Below, one piece after another: positions 35,494 to 46,138 of a DNA stretch of 51,995 bases. Under the pieces are notes generated by a model. It did not search any database, had not been told where the DNA came from, and saw only the letters and a list, made by a program, of their open reading frames with translations. Position numbers and translations under genes: made by a program. How positions within the stretch are numbered: position 1 is the first letter of the stretch; every line of letters starts with the position of its first letter. The stretch comes from Nostoc sp. CHAB 5834. Lineage in GTDB: Bacteria; Cyanobacteriota; Cyanobacteriia; Cyanobacteriales; Nostocaceae. The stretch spans positions 1-51,995 of the forward strand of contig JAIVFU010000049.1 in NCBI GenBank assembly GCA_020829485.1, given 5' to 3'.

Positions 35494-35736
35494 GTAGGGG
35501 CATGGCACTGCCCATTGGTGTCAACTTAACGTGAAACCGCCCGTCCGCCAGGAATTGAAATTCCCGGCTCATAGCTAAAGTCATCTTTAGATGACTAAAT
35601 ATCGCCAAAAATCTTTAGTCTACTTGAGTAGACTTTAGCTATTAGCCTTGGAATTTATTCCCAGGCGGGTGAGTTCGCCAACAGATAAGCGATTTTTAGC
35701 TTAAGTTGACACGTATGGGCACTGCCGTGCCCCTAC
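35494..35736. repeat. Family B inverted-repeat element, copy 2, with a nested inner element
   Basis: 243 bp. Outer ends GTAGGGGCATGGCACTGCCC then GGTGTCAACTTAACGTGAAA, and in reverse complement GTAGGGGCACGGCAGTGCCC then CGTGTCAACTTAAGC. Inside, from about 35545 to 35672, is a second pair of ends (CCGCCAGGAATTGAAATTCC against GGAATTTATTCCCAGGCGGG) enclosing AAGTCATCTTTAGATGACT and AGTCTACTTGAGTAGACT hairpins. No gene lies in 35244-35978. Confidence 0.8.
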
Positions 35737-35796
35737 ACCTTGCGATGTAATGCTGTACCACATCTGAATGGGAACCGCATCTAATCAAAATAGTTT

Positions 35797-35975
35797 GTAA
35801 TTCGTAATTCGTAAATTAATTAGTTAAGCATTCATACCCCGACTAATTATAGACCAACAATTTTAGAATTTAATACCGAACCTAAACGCAAAAATTATGT
35901 TAGCGCAGGCTTTGGCTCTTAGCGTCTCAAAGAGAAGAAGTCCGCGAACGTAATTACGAATTACGAATTAGTTAA
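35797..35975. repeat. Inverted repeat built from TTCGTAA heptamers
   Basis: GTAATTCGTAATTCGTAA (35800-35817) is inverted by TTACGAATTACGAATTA (35952-35968), about 140 bp apart. The inner part has Nostoc words such as GCGTCTCAAAGAGAAGAAG. A compact version with the same heptamer is at 43142-43186. Confidence 0.6.
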
Positions 35976-35978
35976 TAC

Positions 35979-37049
35979 CTACTTTCTTTCTGGATGCGCT
36001 GCATCTTCTGGTGAAGGAGTACCCATCTCGTTAATTGTGGCAATCATCTGATACAAGCGCCCCAAGTCGCGTTGATTGAAGTACAAAACGAGGCGGGGTA
36101 GTTCAACAGTTTCATCTTGTGCTTCTTGAGGTAAAGCCTGACTTTTTTCAATCCGCCCTTGAATAATAATATCGCTGAAATTAGCATTGAGTTGCTCTAC
36201 CTGAGTGTCTAATATATCTGTCTTTAGACGGATGACTAACTTTCCACCTACATATCGAGAGGAATGATAAACCTGGTAAAAACGCGTAATGGCATCACAA
36301 GCCACATCCACGTTATCTGTCAGCGTGTAAAGGCTGGGGTCGTCAGGACTGACAAGACCATTTTGCACTAGTTGCTTATCAATATATTCGCTCCAAGACT
36401 GCCAGTAATCACCACCAGGGTGATCAATTAAAACTAGAGGTACTGGGCCAAATTTACCAGTCTGGCTTAATGTCATGCATTCAAAAGCTTCATCTTGAGT
36501 GCCAAAGCCTCCCGGAAACAAGGCTACAGCATCACTTTCTTTAAGGAGAAACAGCTTGCGGTTAAAGAAATATTTGAAGTGAACTAGCTTAGGATCACCT
36601 TCTATAAATGGGTTCGCTTCCTGCTCAAAGGGTAACTGAATGTTTAATCCAAAGGAATTTTCTCGCCCAGCCCCTTCGTGACCCGCCTGCATGATCCCAC
36701 CACCACCGCCGGTCATCACCATAAATCCTAATTGAGAAACAGCACGACCAAACTCAAGGGCCATTTGGTAATCTGGTGTATCTGACGCTAGACGAGCAGA
36801 ACCAAAGATGGTGACTTTGCGAACGTGTCGGTAATCATAGAAAAGCTGGAAACCGCGCTCCATATCTGCTAGTGCAGCCGACAAGATTTTCCAATCGAGA
36901 CGCTCAATTTCGGTATCAGCTAGACGAACAATAGTAGCAAGTGCTTGCTGAATAAATTGCCGATTTTTTAATGTCGGTAAGCGAGCGATCAATTCAGCGA
37001 TATCCGCCTGTAAAGACTCTAATGTGTCAAACGACGCAGATGAGGTCAT
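35979..37049 (-). CDS. LOG-family Rossmann-fold protein (TIGR00730-type)
   Basis: 356 aa. Core motifs of the lysine-decarboxylase-like/LOG family: TIFGSARLASDTPDYQMALE, VMTGGGGGIMQAGHEGAG (115-132), and ALFPGGFGTQDEAFE with the PGGxGT motif. Family members of known function are cytokinin-nucleotide phosphoribohydrolases or related nucleotide hydrolases. It is longer than plain LOG proteins (about 190 aa), with a helical N-terminal extension and a C-terminal domain (DTQVEQLNANFSDIIIQGRI) of unknown role; long forms are common in cyanobacteria. Cytosolic. Confidence 0.85.
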   Translation of the reverse strand: MTSSASFDTLESLQADIAELIARLPTLKNRQFIQQALATIVRLADTEIERLDWKILSAALADMERGFQLFYDYRHVRKVTIFGSARLASDTPDYQMALEFGRAVSQLGFMVMTGGGGGIMQAGHEGAGRENSFGLNIQLPFEQEANPFIEGDPKLVHFKYFFNRKLFLLKESDAVALFPGGFGTQDEAFECMTLSQTGKFGPVPLVLIDHPGGDYWQSWSEYIDKQLVQNGLVSPDDPSLYTLTDNVDVACDAITRFYQVYHSSRYVGGKLVIRLKTDILDTQVEQLNANFSDIIIQGRIEKSQALPQEAQDETVELPRLVLYFNQRDLGRLYQMIATINEMGTPSPEDAAHPERK

Positions 37050-37372
37050 GAGAACTGCTGCAACAATGGCACTATATTTTACGTGAACTACTCACACTCT
37101 AGCAAGCGGGATATACGCTCTGCGTGTAGCGAACTGTATGGTGAATGTTCTTATAGGTTGGGTTGAGGCAATGAAACCCAACATTATTTTTATTTACTTG
37201 ATATTAAACCACGTCTATCTTGAAACCTGTAGTTCTTCTCTGATGAAAAGGATTTGCCCTCATCCCCCAACCTATCCCCCATATCTGGGATTCGGGGAGC
37301 TAGAATTTCAAAGTCCCTCTCCCATATCTTGGAGAGGGATTTAGGGTGAGGGCGAAAACTATGGTTCTCAAC
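37050..37372. other. Spacer with a C-rich/G-rich inverted repeat
   Basis: No gene. GCCCTCATCCCCCAACCTAT (37255-37274) is inverted by TTTAGGGTGAGGGC (37340-37353), with an inner CCTCTCCCATATC/GATTCGGGGAG inversion. A lone TAGGTTGGGTT word (37155) belongs to family G. The promoter of the LOG-family gene must lie near 37050-37130. Confidence 0.55.
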
Positions 37373-39586
37373 TTAGATGAGGTTTAAACGTACCATCGCT
37401 GAGTGCATAGCAGTTAACCGCCGGACAATCTGCTCAATCTCCAAATCTAATATGCTGTAATCAATAACTGCTTGACGAATCGGTGTATGTCCTTGATTGA
37501 CATCTAATTCTTGTATCCGGGCTGTACGCAGTGCTTGTAGGTGCGGTTGGATTTTGTGCAGCGTTTCTTCCAAGTCAGGCAAGGGCGGTGGGGTAATTTG
37601 CTGCTGTACTGAATCAGCTAACTGCTCTAACAGTAGCGAAACTTGGCGAACAAAGGTTTCTAATTCCGGGAGTGGTACAGTTCCTCGAAAATGTTCCAGA
37701 TGTACTGCCAAAACTGTCACGGCGCTAGTAAAACGTCCCATGTACACCAGCAGCGTCATTACTGGTTCTACTAATTCTTTCGGCATTTGGGGTTCGCGCA
37801 GCAATCCTTGGAACGAGGCTTGAGCATTACCAATTGCCAGTCCAGTTTGTCGCTGTTGACTGATAATGTTAGAGTCGCCCTGCTTTGTTCCCTGGTAAAC
37901 AGCCATCACATCCCGAAAGTATTTGTGGGATTCTCGCAAAGCAGTGGCGAGTTGACTGGGTAAGCGATCGCGTTCCCGATTTGGCAATATCAAGTAATGA
38001 CTCGCAAAAGCCAGTCCCGCCCCAATTAATGTATTCAACACGCGAAAGCCAGCAAATTCCCAACCAGTTGGATGTCCAATATCAATAATCAGTAAGACAA
38101 ATATTGACAAGAAAACTACTGAATAACCATAGTTGAAACTGATCAGGGAAATGCCAAAAAACACTGTCAGCAAAATGATTATGTTTAATACAGCCTTACT
38201 CGCTATGGTTGCAACTATGACAGATGCTAAGACTGCTCCTAAGATAGTCCCGCCAACTCGCTGGAAAAACCTCTGAAAAGTTGCACCAAAGTTCGGTTTG
38301 AGGACTAGCATGATTGTCAGTGTCACCCAATACCCCATTAGTAAATTAGTAATGCTATATAAGATTACGCCTACAGCTAGAGACACAGCAATGCGGAGAG
38401 CATGGCGAAAAATTGCTGAATCTAAAGTGAGGTTTTCTTTGAGTAAAGTTAAGAGCGATCGCTGTTCGCCTTCAATTAAAAGAAGTGTATCTACATCTCG
38501 ACGACTCATTTTGCTGGGATCTGCCAGAGATTTAGCTGTCTGAGCCGTGTATTCCAGTTGCTTGATCAGCTTTTCTATCATCAGCACCAGGTTAGTGAGA
38601 GCAACGAGAGTTGTGTAGTCTGTCTCACTCCCAGCAATTGCTTTTCTTTGCAGATTTTCTTGTTCTTTCAGTGCCTCATAGATGCGGCTGAGATTTCCCA
38701 GATCGATGCTGGCAGGCTTGCCAGATATGACTTTCGCTATGGCTTGAAGGATGACTGATATTTGTGTGAGTGCATCGTCTACTAATTGCTGCACCACGTG
38801 ATATTGCTGGTATTGGAAGTGAGTTTCTAGTAACTCTGTTAAGGCAATAACTGAGCCAAGGAAGCGATCGCCATCCTGAATTAGCACCAATAACTGCTCA
38901 TCCATCCAACTTCGAGCCAACTGTCCAATTCGGACTGTACCTAAAGTAGCCCGTGCTGTCTCTAATGCCTTTCTAATTTCGAGAATATTTTCAGTTGTTG
39001 CCACCTTACCGGGAAAGGGCTGTATATAATTGGCGATCGCATTTAAGCAGCCAGCCAAAGCTATTTGTAGTGGATCATAAGGTTTAAAGGGCCACATTAC
39101 TAAGGAAAGTAACATCGCCCATCCACCTGCAATTAGACATAGCAGCGATCGCATCAGTGCAGTTTCCAAGTTTCCTGGCTGTGCGATCGTGGAAACAAAT
39201 GATATCCCTACCACCAGACCGACATTTGCACCAGCATTACCATACAGCGACGCAAAACCGGAAGCAAGTCCCCAGAGAAATGTCAGCACCACAGTTAGCG
39301 CTGGAACTTTAGCAACTAGTGTAGCTACAAATACTGAAACAGCGATTCCCAAAGTAGCCCCCGTCATCGCCTTAGCTTTGATCTGGTAAGGGCCACCAAC
39401 ATTCGCTAAGTTGACAAAGTAAGCCATTAAACCGACAAATAATCCGCTTTCCCTTTGGTTGATCAGTTGCCCAATTAGCATGGGAACCCCCAACGCTAAC
39501 GCCGCTCGCAAGCCGTTGGATATTGCTGGTTTTCCTGGCTCTGACTGGATCAGAAATCTCAGGAAATTACTTCGATTCAAATGCAT
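37373..39586 (-). CDS. FUSC-family (aromatic acid exporter-like) membrane protein
   Basis: 737 aa with two similar six-helix membrane blocks (about residues 20-170 and 400-540), each followed by a cytosolic helical domain. This is the duplicated layout of the FUSC/YccS/PET family. Second block opens LRIAVSLAVGVILYSITNLL and holds TLTIMLVLKPNFGATFQRFF plus RVGGTILGAVLAS, the FUSC signature. Likely an efflux protein for aromatic or organic acids; substrate unknown. Membrane-fusion and outer-membrane partners are not adjacent. Single gene. Confidence 0.85.
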   Translation of the reverse strand: MHLNRSNFLRFLIQSEPGKPAISNGLRAALALGVPMLIGQLINQRESGLFVGLMAYFVNLANVGGPYQIKAKAMTGATLGIAVSVFVATLVAKVPALTVVLTFLWGLASGFASLYGNAGANVGLVVGISFVSTIAQPGNLETALMRSLLCLIAGGWAMLLSLVMWPFKPYDPLQIALAGCLNAIANYIQPFPGKVATTENILEIRKALETARATLGTVRIGQLARSWMDEQLLVLIQDGDRFLGSVIALTELLETHFQYQQYHVVQQLVDDALTQISVILQAIAKVISGKPASIDLGNLSRIYEALKEQENLQRKAIAGSETDYTTLVALTNLVLMIEKLIKQLEYTAQTAKSLADPSKMSRRDVDTLLLIEGEQRSLLTLLKENLTLDSAIFRHALRIAVSLAVGVILYSITNLLMGYWVTLTIMLVLKPNFGATFQRFFQRVGGTILGAVLASVIVATIASKAVLNIIILLTVFFGISLISFNYGYSVVFLSIFVLLIIDIGHPTGWEFAGFRVLNTLIGAGLAFASHYLILPNRERDRLPSQLATALRESHKYFRDVMAVYQGTKQGDSNIISQQRQTGLAIGNAQASFQGLLREPQMPKELVEPVMTLLVYMGRFTSAVTVLAVHLEHFRGTVPLPELETFVRQVSLLLEQLADSVQQQITPPPLPDLEETLHKIQPHLQALRTARIQELDVNQGHTPIRQAVIDYSILDLEIEQIVRRLTAMHSAMVRLNLI

Positions 39587-39649
39587 TGTTTTTGTTAATA
39601 AAACAAACTGTTAGCTTCCTCACCCGCCTTGAACTAAAGTTCCTTGCGG

Positions 39650-39699
39650 GACATGGCTTTTACGTTAAGTTGACACGCATGAGCAATGCTGTGCCCTTA
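39650..39699. repeat. Lone family B end
   Basis: The run from GACATGGCTTTTACGTTAAG to GTGCCC matches the right end of the copy at 32045-32286 but no left end follows. A lone family E end (ATGCGTAAGTCCTA) is at 39749-39762. The spacer 39587-39950 otherwise shows no gene. Confidence 0.65.
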
Positions 39700-39950
39700 C
39701 GAAAGATATGGTTTTTAACCTTGATCCATATTTGGTATTTCTTGTCAATGCGTAAGTCCTAAATTATTATCTAGATTTTCTTAATATTCTTATATATTTA
39801 GATTTATTCTAATTTATTGTGGGCAAGTGAGAGCTTTTCCAGAAACTTAATATTAGGATGCATATTTTGTCACTTTATCACCGACAGACCAGTATCGCCT
39901 TCATGCCGTTCTAAAAACGATAAGATCAAAAATAAATTCATACTGTGTTT

Positions 39951-40727
39951 ATGGCAACCCAACTCAGTGAAGCCAAATCCCAAACTGAACTGGTAATCTC
40001 TTGGGAAGCCTTGCCCAAGGATTTTAAACTAGAGGATGAACCAGTGGAGAATACAGGTCAGCCACTTTTGGCTGGTGCTTTGCGTGAAAGCTTAGAAATC
40101 AGTGGATTCATCCAACCCCAAATGTTGATAGCTTCCAACTTTGGTCTTTGTGCGACAGTCAACGGGCAATTCATTGCTAAAGCACCTGACTGGGTTTATG
40201 TGCCATCGGTGAATCAAGTTGTGGGTAATCGCAAAAGTTATACACCCAATTTAGAAGGAGATATTCCAGCGATCGCTATCGAATTTCTATCTGATACTGA
40301 GGGTGGAGAATATTCGGTAAAGCGAGCTTATCCACCCGGAAAATGGTTTTTCTACGAACAAATTTTGCAGATTCCCATCTACATAATTTTTGAACCAGAT
40401 GGCGGTTTATTAGAATATTATCAACTGGAAAATAAACGCTATGAGTTAAAGCAACCTGACGAAAATGGTCGTCATTGGATTGATGTAATGGGCTTATTTT
40501 TGGGAACTTGGCAAGGAACAAAAGAAGCTCGCACTGGCTATTGGTTGCGCTGGTGGGATGAAGCTGGTAATTTGTTACCGTGGGCTGTGGAACAGATTGA
40601 ACAAGAACGCCAACGCGCCGAACAAGAACGTCAACGCGCTGAACAAGAACGTCAACAAAAAGAACGACTGATTGCTTATTTGCAATCTCAGGGTATTGAC
40701 CAGAATAATTTGCCTCCGTTCGAGTAG
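39951..40727 (+). CDS. Uma2-family (DUF820) putative endonuclease
   Basis: 258 aa from ATG 39951 (MATQLSEAKSQTELVISWEA); an in-frame GTG two codons earlier is less likely. The Uma2 core is the PD-(D/E)xK-like fold: AKAPDWVYVPS (Asp), then DIPAIAIEFLSDTEGGEYSV (Glu), and EQILQIPIYIIFEP. The end is a charged coiled tail with QERQRAE repeated (about 219-240) before RLIAYLQSQGID, as in many cyanobacterial copies. These proteins are numerous in cyanobacterial genomes and their role is unproven. Confidence 0.85.
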   Translation: MATQLSEAKSQTELVISWEALPKDFKLEDEPVENTGQPLLAGALRESLEISGFIQPQMLIASNFGLCATVNGQFIAKAPDWVYVPSVNQVVGNRKSYTPNLEGDIPAIAIEFLSDTEGGEYSVKRAYPPGKWFFYEQILQIPIYIIFEPDGGLLEYYQLENKRYELKQPDENGRHWIDVMGLFLGTWQGTKEARTGYWLRWWDEAGNLLPWAVEQIEQERQRAEQERQRAEQERQQKERLIAYLQSQGIDQNNLPPFE

Positions 40728-40793
40728 AAACTAAAAACCACCTTTTTGAAATTAAGTATGAATTTGCTCTGCCTCTAATTTAGAACCCTTTTT

Positions 40794-41029
40794 GTAGAGG
40801 CAATTGATTAATCATTGATGTCAACTTAAACTCCAACACTAAATTTCCCCTCGTTTTAGATCCCCCAACCCCCAAAAAATGGGGGCAAAAGATTCTAGTT
40901 CCCCCCTTTTTAAGGGGGGTTAGGGGGGATCTAAAATCTAGGTGGTAGATCGATCGAAAAACTTTCACTCTTCTTATAAGGCTGGGTTTTCACGTTAAGT
41001 TGACACCAATATTCATGAATTGCCCCTAC
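40794..41029. repeat. Family B inverted-repeat element, copy 3
   Basis: 236 bp. Outer ends GTAGAGGCAATTGATTAATC then GATGTCAACTTAA; in reverse complement GTAGGGGCAATTCATGAATA then GGTGTCAACTTAACG. The interior is a different inverted element: TTTTAGATCCCCCAACCCCC against GGGGGTTAGGGGGATCTAAA (about 40853-40936). The spacer has no gene. Confidence 0.8.
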
Positions 41030-41062
41030 AAAAATTATGCAATTTTGCAAAACAAATTAGTT

Positions 41063-41206
41063 TAAGTAAGTCGGTGTGAATAATTCAAACTATGTGTTTT
41101 GTAATGTAAAATTATTGTAATCCAGTTCGTAGTAAGGACTGAAGTCCTTCTTTTAGGACTAAAGTCCTTACTACAAACATGCAAATTATTTCCGCCGTCC
41201 TACTTA
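41063..41206. repeat. Family A inverted-repeat element, copy 6
   Basis: 144 bp, inverted relative to copies 3 and 4, with both ends and the full central hairpin. It ends 5 bp beyond the stop codon of the SLH protein gene, so the hairpin may serve as that gene's 3' end. Confidence 0.88.
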
Positions 41207-41210
41207 CCAA

Positions 41211-42815
41211 TTAAGCAACAATATAAGGCGACTCAATCGCCGCTACACGGCCAGCATCTACCAAGGCTTGATATACCATCACCGCTACCTCAGCGCGTGT
41301 AGCATCGCGGGTAGGATTGAATTGTTTAAGGTTTGGGTGATTGACGATAATCCCCTTGTCTATAGCTTTTACTACCTCATCCTTGGCATATTCAGGAATC
41401 TTTGCTTGGTCATCAAAAGCTTTGACAGATGCTGTACCATCAGCAGACAACCCCAATCCATTCACCAGGGAGACAATCACTTGCACGCGCTGGATATTTT
41501 TGTTGGGGGCGAAGGTATTGTCAGGAAAACCAGAAAGAAATAACCCTTGATATGCCTGCTGAATTACTTTCGATGCCCAGAAGTCTGCTGCTACATCTTT
41601 GAATTTGATCGCAGGGCGGTTTGGCGATGGGTTGAAAGCTTTTACCAGTAATGCGGCGTATTGCGCCCGTGTCATCGTAGCATCCGGTTTAAATGTGCGA
41701 TCGGGAAAACCATTAACTATCCCCAATTTGACTAATTCCCGAATAAAGCCACCTGCCCAATGATTCGTAATATCGGTTAATTCTATAGTGGGCGTGGGAG
41801 TTGGAATGGGAGTGGGAGTTGGAATGGGAGTGGGAGTTGGTGTTGGGGTGGGAGTAGGTGTTGGAATGGGAGTTGGTGTTGGAGTTGGTGTTGGAGTGGG
41901 TGTCGGTGTTGGTGTTGGAGTGGGTGTCGGTGTTGGTGTCGGAACCGAATTATCTGCAAACTCTATGTTTCCTGTGACTTTAGACGTATCTATTTTATTT
42001 CCCACAGAAACCAGCTTGTTGGAACTGGCATTTTGCAAATTAAATTTACCGTTATTGCGTAAAGTATTGCCTCCTAAGTTATTGGTACTGCCGATATCGG
42101 GTAGGGCAGTTCCGATTACTGTGATACCATCATCAGTGTTATTTTCGCAGACATTGTTACGCAATACAGGACGAGCGCTGCCAGAGATGACAATTCCAGA
42201 ACGGTTTTCGTAAACTTTGTTATCTCGAAGGGTGGGTGATGCAGTATCACTAATGGCAATGCCAAAACCTGTTTTTAAGCAGGTATTATCTATAATTTGA
42301 CCTTTGGAATTTTTAGCGATCGCAATTCCATTGGCTGCATTCTCACTGAACACATTACCTAGAATAACTGGATTAGCCTCGCCTGTAGCAAAAACTCCCT
42401 CGCGCTTACAGTTGGTGAAGGTGCTATTAGCAACAGTCGGGGCAGTTGATTCAATCCAGATACCACTACCACGACTAGCCAAATTTGTTACAGTCACTCC
42501 CCGCACTTCGGCTTTATCCAGTAGCACAAATGTGACATTCTGAGCAGCAAAAGTCCGGCTCAAATAGCTACCACTCCCTTCAATTAAAATACCATTGCCT
42601 TTATTGGTTTCATTACCCACCACTGTCACCCCAGATGGAACCGTTAGCGGAAAGACTTCACCGCTAGCAGCATTATAGTTCCCATTTGCTAGTTGAATTT
42701 TGGTATCAACAGTAGCTACCTTGAGGGCTTGCGTAATAGTTTGAAATGGGGCTTGTTGGCTACCAAGGTTGCTATTTTTACCTGATACTGGATTTACATA
42801 AAAAGTCTGAGCCAT
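41211..42815 (-). CDS. Right-handed beta-helix (DUF1565-like) protein with Thr-Pro linker and three SLH domains
   Basis: 534 aa. Residues 1-290 are a parallel beta-helix: [20 protein letters not shown], then coils such as [19 protein letters not shown] and [19 protein letters not shown]. Residues about 290-342 are an almost pure Thr-Pro linker. Then come three SLH repeats, beginning [40 protein letters not shown] and [23 protein letters not shown] domains bind peptidoglycan-linked polymer and in cyanobacteria also outer-membrane porins, so a surface role is expected. However, [12 protein letters not shown] begins straight into the helix, with no signal peptide and no better upstream start seen. 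Single gene, stop 5 bp from a family A element. Confidence 0.88.
   Translation of the reverse strand: MAQTFYVNPVSGKNSNLGSQQAPFQTITQALKVATVDTKIQLANGNYNAASGEVFPLTVPSGVTVVGNETNKGNGILIEGSGSYLSRTFAAQNVTFVLLDKAEVRGVTVTNLASRGSGIWIESTAPTVANSTFTNCKREGVFATGEANPVILGNVFSENAANGIAIAKNSKGQIIDNTCLKTGFGIAISDTASPTLRDNKVYENRSGIVISGSARPVLRNNVCENNTDDGITVIGTALPDIGSTNNLGGNTLRNNGKFNLQNASSNKLVSVGNKIDTSKVTGNIEFADNSVPTPTPTPTPTPTPTPTPTPTPTPTPIPTPTPTPTPTPTPIPTPTPIPTPTPTIELTDITNHWAGGFIRELVKLGIVNGFPDRTFKPDATMTRAQYAALLVKAFNPSPNRPAIKFKDVAADFWASKVIQQAYQGLFLSGFPDNTFAPNKNIQRVQVIVSLVNGLGLSADGTASVKAFDDQAKIPEYAKDEVVKAIDKGIIVNHPNLKQFNPTRDATRAEVAVMVYQALVDAGRVAAIESPYIVA
41788..41941. repeat. Six-base-period coding repeat for the Thr-Pro linker
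   Basis: Plus strand reads GGAGTGGGAGTTGGTGTTGG-type hexamers (GGNGTN) over about 150 bp, encoding (Pro-Thr)n with occasional Ile-Pro on the minus strand. Length is likely to vary between strains by slippage. Confidence 0.8.
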
Positions 42816-43193
42816 ATTATACTTCCAAAAAATACATAGCTATCTTAGCGCTAACCATGAAAATGCGTATCAGTTGATGATTAAGTACTTCTCACTGCAA
42901 GGTTAAACCAATTCGCACTCTTGCTACGCCCCGCTACGTCCCTTGCGCGTCTCGTAGAGAAGAGAGCAATTACGTTATTATCAAACATTTGTTGGGTTTC
43001 GCTATTGCTCAACCCAACCTACGCCTCAGTTAGGATTGTAAAATCTTTTGTTTTTCTCAGCGTTCTCTGCACCTCTGCGGTTAAAATAATTAACTTTTAA
43101 CCGCAGAGACACAGAGAACACAGAGAGAAGAGGTTAAAATAATTCGTAATTCGTAATTGAATTCTTCACTACGAATTACGAATTAGTAATTAG
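42816..43193. other. Spacer with CAGAG hairpin and TTCGTAA inverted repeat
   Basis: No gene. A hairpin pairs GCGTTCTCTGCACCTCTGCG (43060-43079) with GCAGAGACACAGAGAACAC further right. AATTCGTAATTCGTAATT (43141-43158) pairs with TACGAATTACGAATTAG (43170-43186) just beyond the phosphoketolase stop. GTTGGGTT/AACCCAAC (42992-43018) is a family G-like hairpin. Confidence 0.6.
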
Positions 43194-45584
43194 TTAATAG
43201 GGCCACTTCCAATCACGAATTTCCGGCACATCGTCGCCGTACTTCTCAATGTAATGTTTGTGTTCGATCAGCTTATCTTGCATCTGCTGTTTGACATAAG
43301 CTGCGCTAGATCCTAGTTTGGGCACGCGATCGATTACATCAATTACCAAATGGAAGCGATCTAGATCGTTGACAACAACCATATCAAAGGGAGTGGTGGT
43401 AGTTCCCTCTTCCTTGTAACCACGCACATGGATATTTTTGTGATTAGTGTGGCGGTAGGTTAGGCGATGAATCAGCCAGGGATAGCCGTGAAAGGCAAAG
43501 ATAACAGGTTTGTCGGTGGTGAAAAGTGTGTCAAAATCTTTTTCACTCAAACCGTGGGGATGTTCAGTTTTTGGCTGTAGTGTCATCAAATCGACTACGT
43601 TCACTACCCGCACTTTTAAATCTGCGAAATGCTGACGCAGGATATCTACAGCCGCCAAGGTTTCTAAGGTGGGAATATCCCCAGCACAAGCTAGCACTAC
43701 ATCTGGATCGCCGCCTTTGTCGTTGCTTGCCCATTCCCAAATGCCGATGCCTTTGGTGCAATGCTTGATAGCGGCATCTATGTTGAGATATTGCAATGCT
43801 GGCTGTTTCCCAGCAATGATGACGTTAACATAGTTGCGGCTTTTTAGACAATGGTCAGTTACCGACAGCAGAGTGTTGGCATCAGGGGGCAAATACACGC
43901 GGATGATCTCGGCTTTTTTGTTAAGTACATGGTCGATAAAACCGGGATCTTGGTGAGAGAAGCCGTTATGGTCTTGTCGCCAAACGTGAGAGGTGAGTAA
44001 GTAATTGAGGGAAGCGATCGGTCTGCGCCAGGGAATATGTCTCGTCGTTTTCAACCATTTGGCGTGTTGGTTGAACATAGAATCAATGATGTGGATGAAT
44101 GCCTCGTAACAAGTGAAGAACCCGTGACGACCTGTGAGGAGGTAGCCTTCTAACCATCCTTGGCAAGAAGTTTCGCTGAGAATTTCCATCACCCGGCCGT
44201 CGGCGGAAAGATGGTCATCTTCAGGATAAATCTCGGCTGTCGAAACTCTGTCTGTAACTTCCAATACAGGGTCTAGACGATTCGATGCTAATTCGTCGGG
44301 GGCGAAGATGCGGAAATTGCTACTTTCTTGATTAAGCCGCATGATATCCCGCAGGAATTTACCGGTCACTTTGGTAGCTTCGGCGATCGCTTTCCCTGGT
44401 TCAGCAACATCTACAGCATAGTCTTGAAAATCGGGCATTTTCAGGTCATGCAGCAAAATACCGCCGTTAGCGTGCGGATTATCACCCATACGCCGATGCT
44501 TTTTGGGGGCTAGTTCTGCTAGTTCAGGAATCAGTGTGCCGTTAGCGTCGAAGAGTTCTTCTGGTTTGTAACTCTTCATCCAATCTTCTAGGAGTCTCAG
44601 GTGGTCTGGCTGTTTGGCGATGTTGCCAAAGGGAACTTGGTGCGATCGCCAAGAACCTTCGGTTTTTTTCCCATCGACTTCCTTGGGCCCTGTCCAACCT
44701 TTGGGGGTTCGCATGAAAATCATCGGCCACTGGGGACGTTCAGTGAAACCATGTACGCGGGCTTCCCTTTGGATACTTTGAATTTCGGCGATCGCTGTTT
44801 CTAGAGTCGCCGCCATCTGCTGGTGGACATCTGCGGGATCTTCACCTTCTACAAAGTATGGTTTGTAGCCGTAGCCTACAAACAAACTTTCCAACTCATC
44901 ATGGCTAATCCGTGACAGTGTAGTTGGGTTAGCAATTTTATATCCATTCAGGTGCAGAATCGGCAGTACAGCACCATCACGTACCGGGTTCAGAAACTTG
45001 TTGGAATGCCAGCTAGTTGCTAAAGCACCTGTTTCAGCTTCGCCGTCACCGACAACAGCAGCAACGATTAAGTCAGGGTTATCAAAGGCAGCACCATAAG
45101 CGTGGACGAGGGCATAACCTAATTCCCCGCCTTCGTGAATCGAACCAGGAGTTTCTGGTGCTACGTGACTGGGAATACCACCGGGAAAAGAGAACTGTTT
45201 AAAGAGTTTCTTCATTCCCTCAGCATCCTGAGAGATGTTGTGGTAATACTCGGTATAAGTGCCTTCTAGATAAGTGTTGGCTACCAATCCAGGGCCTCCG
45301 TGACCGGGGCCAGCAATGTAGATTGTGTTTAGGTCATATTTCTTAATGAGTCGATTCAGGTGAACATAGATAAAGTTCAGCCCTGGCGTTGTTCCCCAGT
45401 GCCCCAAAAGTCTGGGTTTGACGTGTTCTAGCTTTAGCGGTTCTCTCAGTAGCGGATTATCGAGTAGATATATTTGCCCAACGGAAAGATAGTTAGCTGC
45501 ACGCCAGTAAGCGTTTATCTTCTGTAATTCTTCATCTGTTAAAGGCTTTGTTTGTGGAGTCGTTGCTAATGTCATTTTGGACAC
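43194..45584 (-). CDS. xfp: Xylulose-5-phosphate/fructose-6-phosphate phosphoketolase
   Basis: 796 aa, the normal length. Thiamine-diphosphate enzyme marks: [20 protein letters not shown], then [40 protein letters not shown] (ThDP/Mg site GDGEAETG), and the C-terminal [20 protein letters not shown]. It splits xylulose 5-phosphate (or fructose 6-phosphate) with phosphate into acetyl phosphate plus glyceraldehyde 3-phosphate (or erythrose 4-phosphate), a route to acetyl-CoA in cyanobacteria. Acetate kinase, often next to it, is not in this window. Residues near 30-40 and the whole length look intact. Confidence 0.95.
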   Translation of the reverse strand: MSKMTLATTPQTKPLTDEELQKINAYWRAANYLSVGQIYLLDNPLLREPLKLEHVKPRLLGHWGTTPGLNFIYVHLNRLIKKYDLNTIYIAGPGHGGPGLVANTYLEGTYTEYYHNISQDAEGMKKLFKQFSFPGGIPSHVAPETPGSIHEGGELGYALVHAYGAAFDNPDLIVAAVVGDGEAETGALATSWHSNKFLNPVRDGAVLPILHLNGYKIANPTTLSRISHDELESLFVGYGYKPYFVEGEDPADVHQQMAATLETAIAEIQSIQREARVHGFTERPQWPMIFMRTPKGWTGPKEVDGKKTEGSWRSHQVPFGNIAKQPDHLRLLEDWMKSYKPEELFDANGTLIPELAELAPKKHRRMGDNPHANGGILLHDLKMPDFQDYAVDVAEPGKAIAEATKVTGKFLRDIMRLNQESSNFRIFAPDELASNRLDPVLEVTDRVSTAEIYPEDDHLSADGRVMEILSETSCQGWLEGYLLTGRHGFFTCYEAFIHIIDSMFNQHAKWLKTTRHIPWRRPIASLNYLLTSHVWRQDHNGFSHQDPGFIDHVLNKKAEIIRVYLPPDANTLLSVTDHCLKSRNYVNVIIAGKQPALQYLNIDAAIKHCTKGIGIWEWASNDKGGDPDVVLACAGDIPTLETLAAVDILRQHFADLKVRVVNVVDLMTLQPKTEHPHGLSEKDFDTLFTTDKPVIFAFHGYPWLIHRLTYRHTNHKNIHVRGYKEEGTTTTPFDMVVVNDLDRFHLVIDVIDRVPKLGSSAAYVKQQMQDKLIEHKHYIEKYGDDVPEIRDWKWPY

Positions 45585-45872
45585 TCCATTACAAAAGGAT
45601 TTTGGCGAACTCGTTCAGTCAGCAATTATACTTGTTTTCTAGATGATGTCCATCCACCTATTATGATTTTTTGCAGTCTTCGTGACTAAATTCCTTGGTT
45701 ATGCACACAGGATGGAAAGCGATTCATGTCTAGCAAGCTTTTTACCTTTTTCTAATTGTCGAATCCACGTTAAGTATTTACTCTGTTGTTTGTAAAAATT
45801 ATTTTAGTTACCTTTGAAAAGCCACAAAGAATATCCCCTTATTTCAATTAACTTCTCTAAGGAGATATCCAA

Positions 45873-46082
45873 ATGAGTCAACAGTTACTTAGAAACATCT
45901 TTGTGGTCATCGTAGTTCCGATGTTGGTTTTAACTTTTCCTAAAGCTCTTAACGATAAAGCGTATATAAAAATGTTTGGTCATTTAACAACTATTGTTGC
46001 CATCATTTACAAAGACTGGGAGAACTCCTCTACGCAAAAAACGTTACCAAAAGAGTCTGATAGAAAAGTTAAAAACAAGTGA
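45873..46082 (+). CDS. Small membrane-associated protein, 69 aa
   Basis: MSQQLLRNIFVVIVVPMLVL: one hydrophobic segment (about 8-24), then a basic tail ending KESDRKVKNK. AAGGAGA at 45859-45865 gives a strong ribosome site, and a terminator follows at 46139, so this is a real short gene with its own unit. Not recognised. The spacer 45585-45872 upstream shows nothing further. Confidence 0.65.
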   Translation: MSQQLLRNIFVVIVVPMLVLTFPKALNDKAYIKMFGHLTTIVAIIYKDWENSSTQKTLPKESDRKVKNK

Positions 46083-46138
46083 GTGTATGGGGAGAGTAAT
46101 ATTTATAAAACTAAATATTGCTTTGTATACTTAGAACT

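Noticed and set aside
41788..42213. Plus-strand frame starting [10 protein letters not shown]
   Set aside because: It is the antisense of the Thr-Pro linker of the SLH protein.
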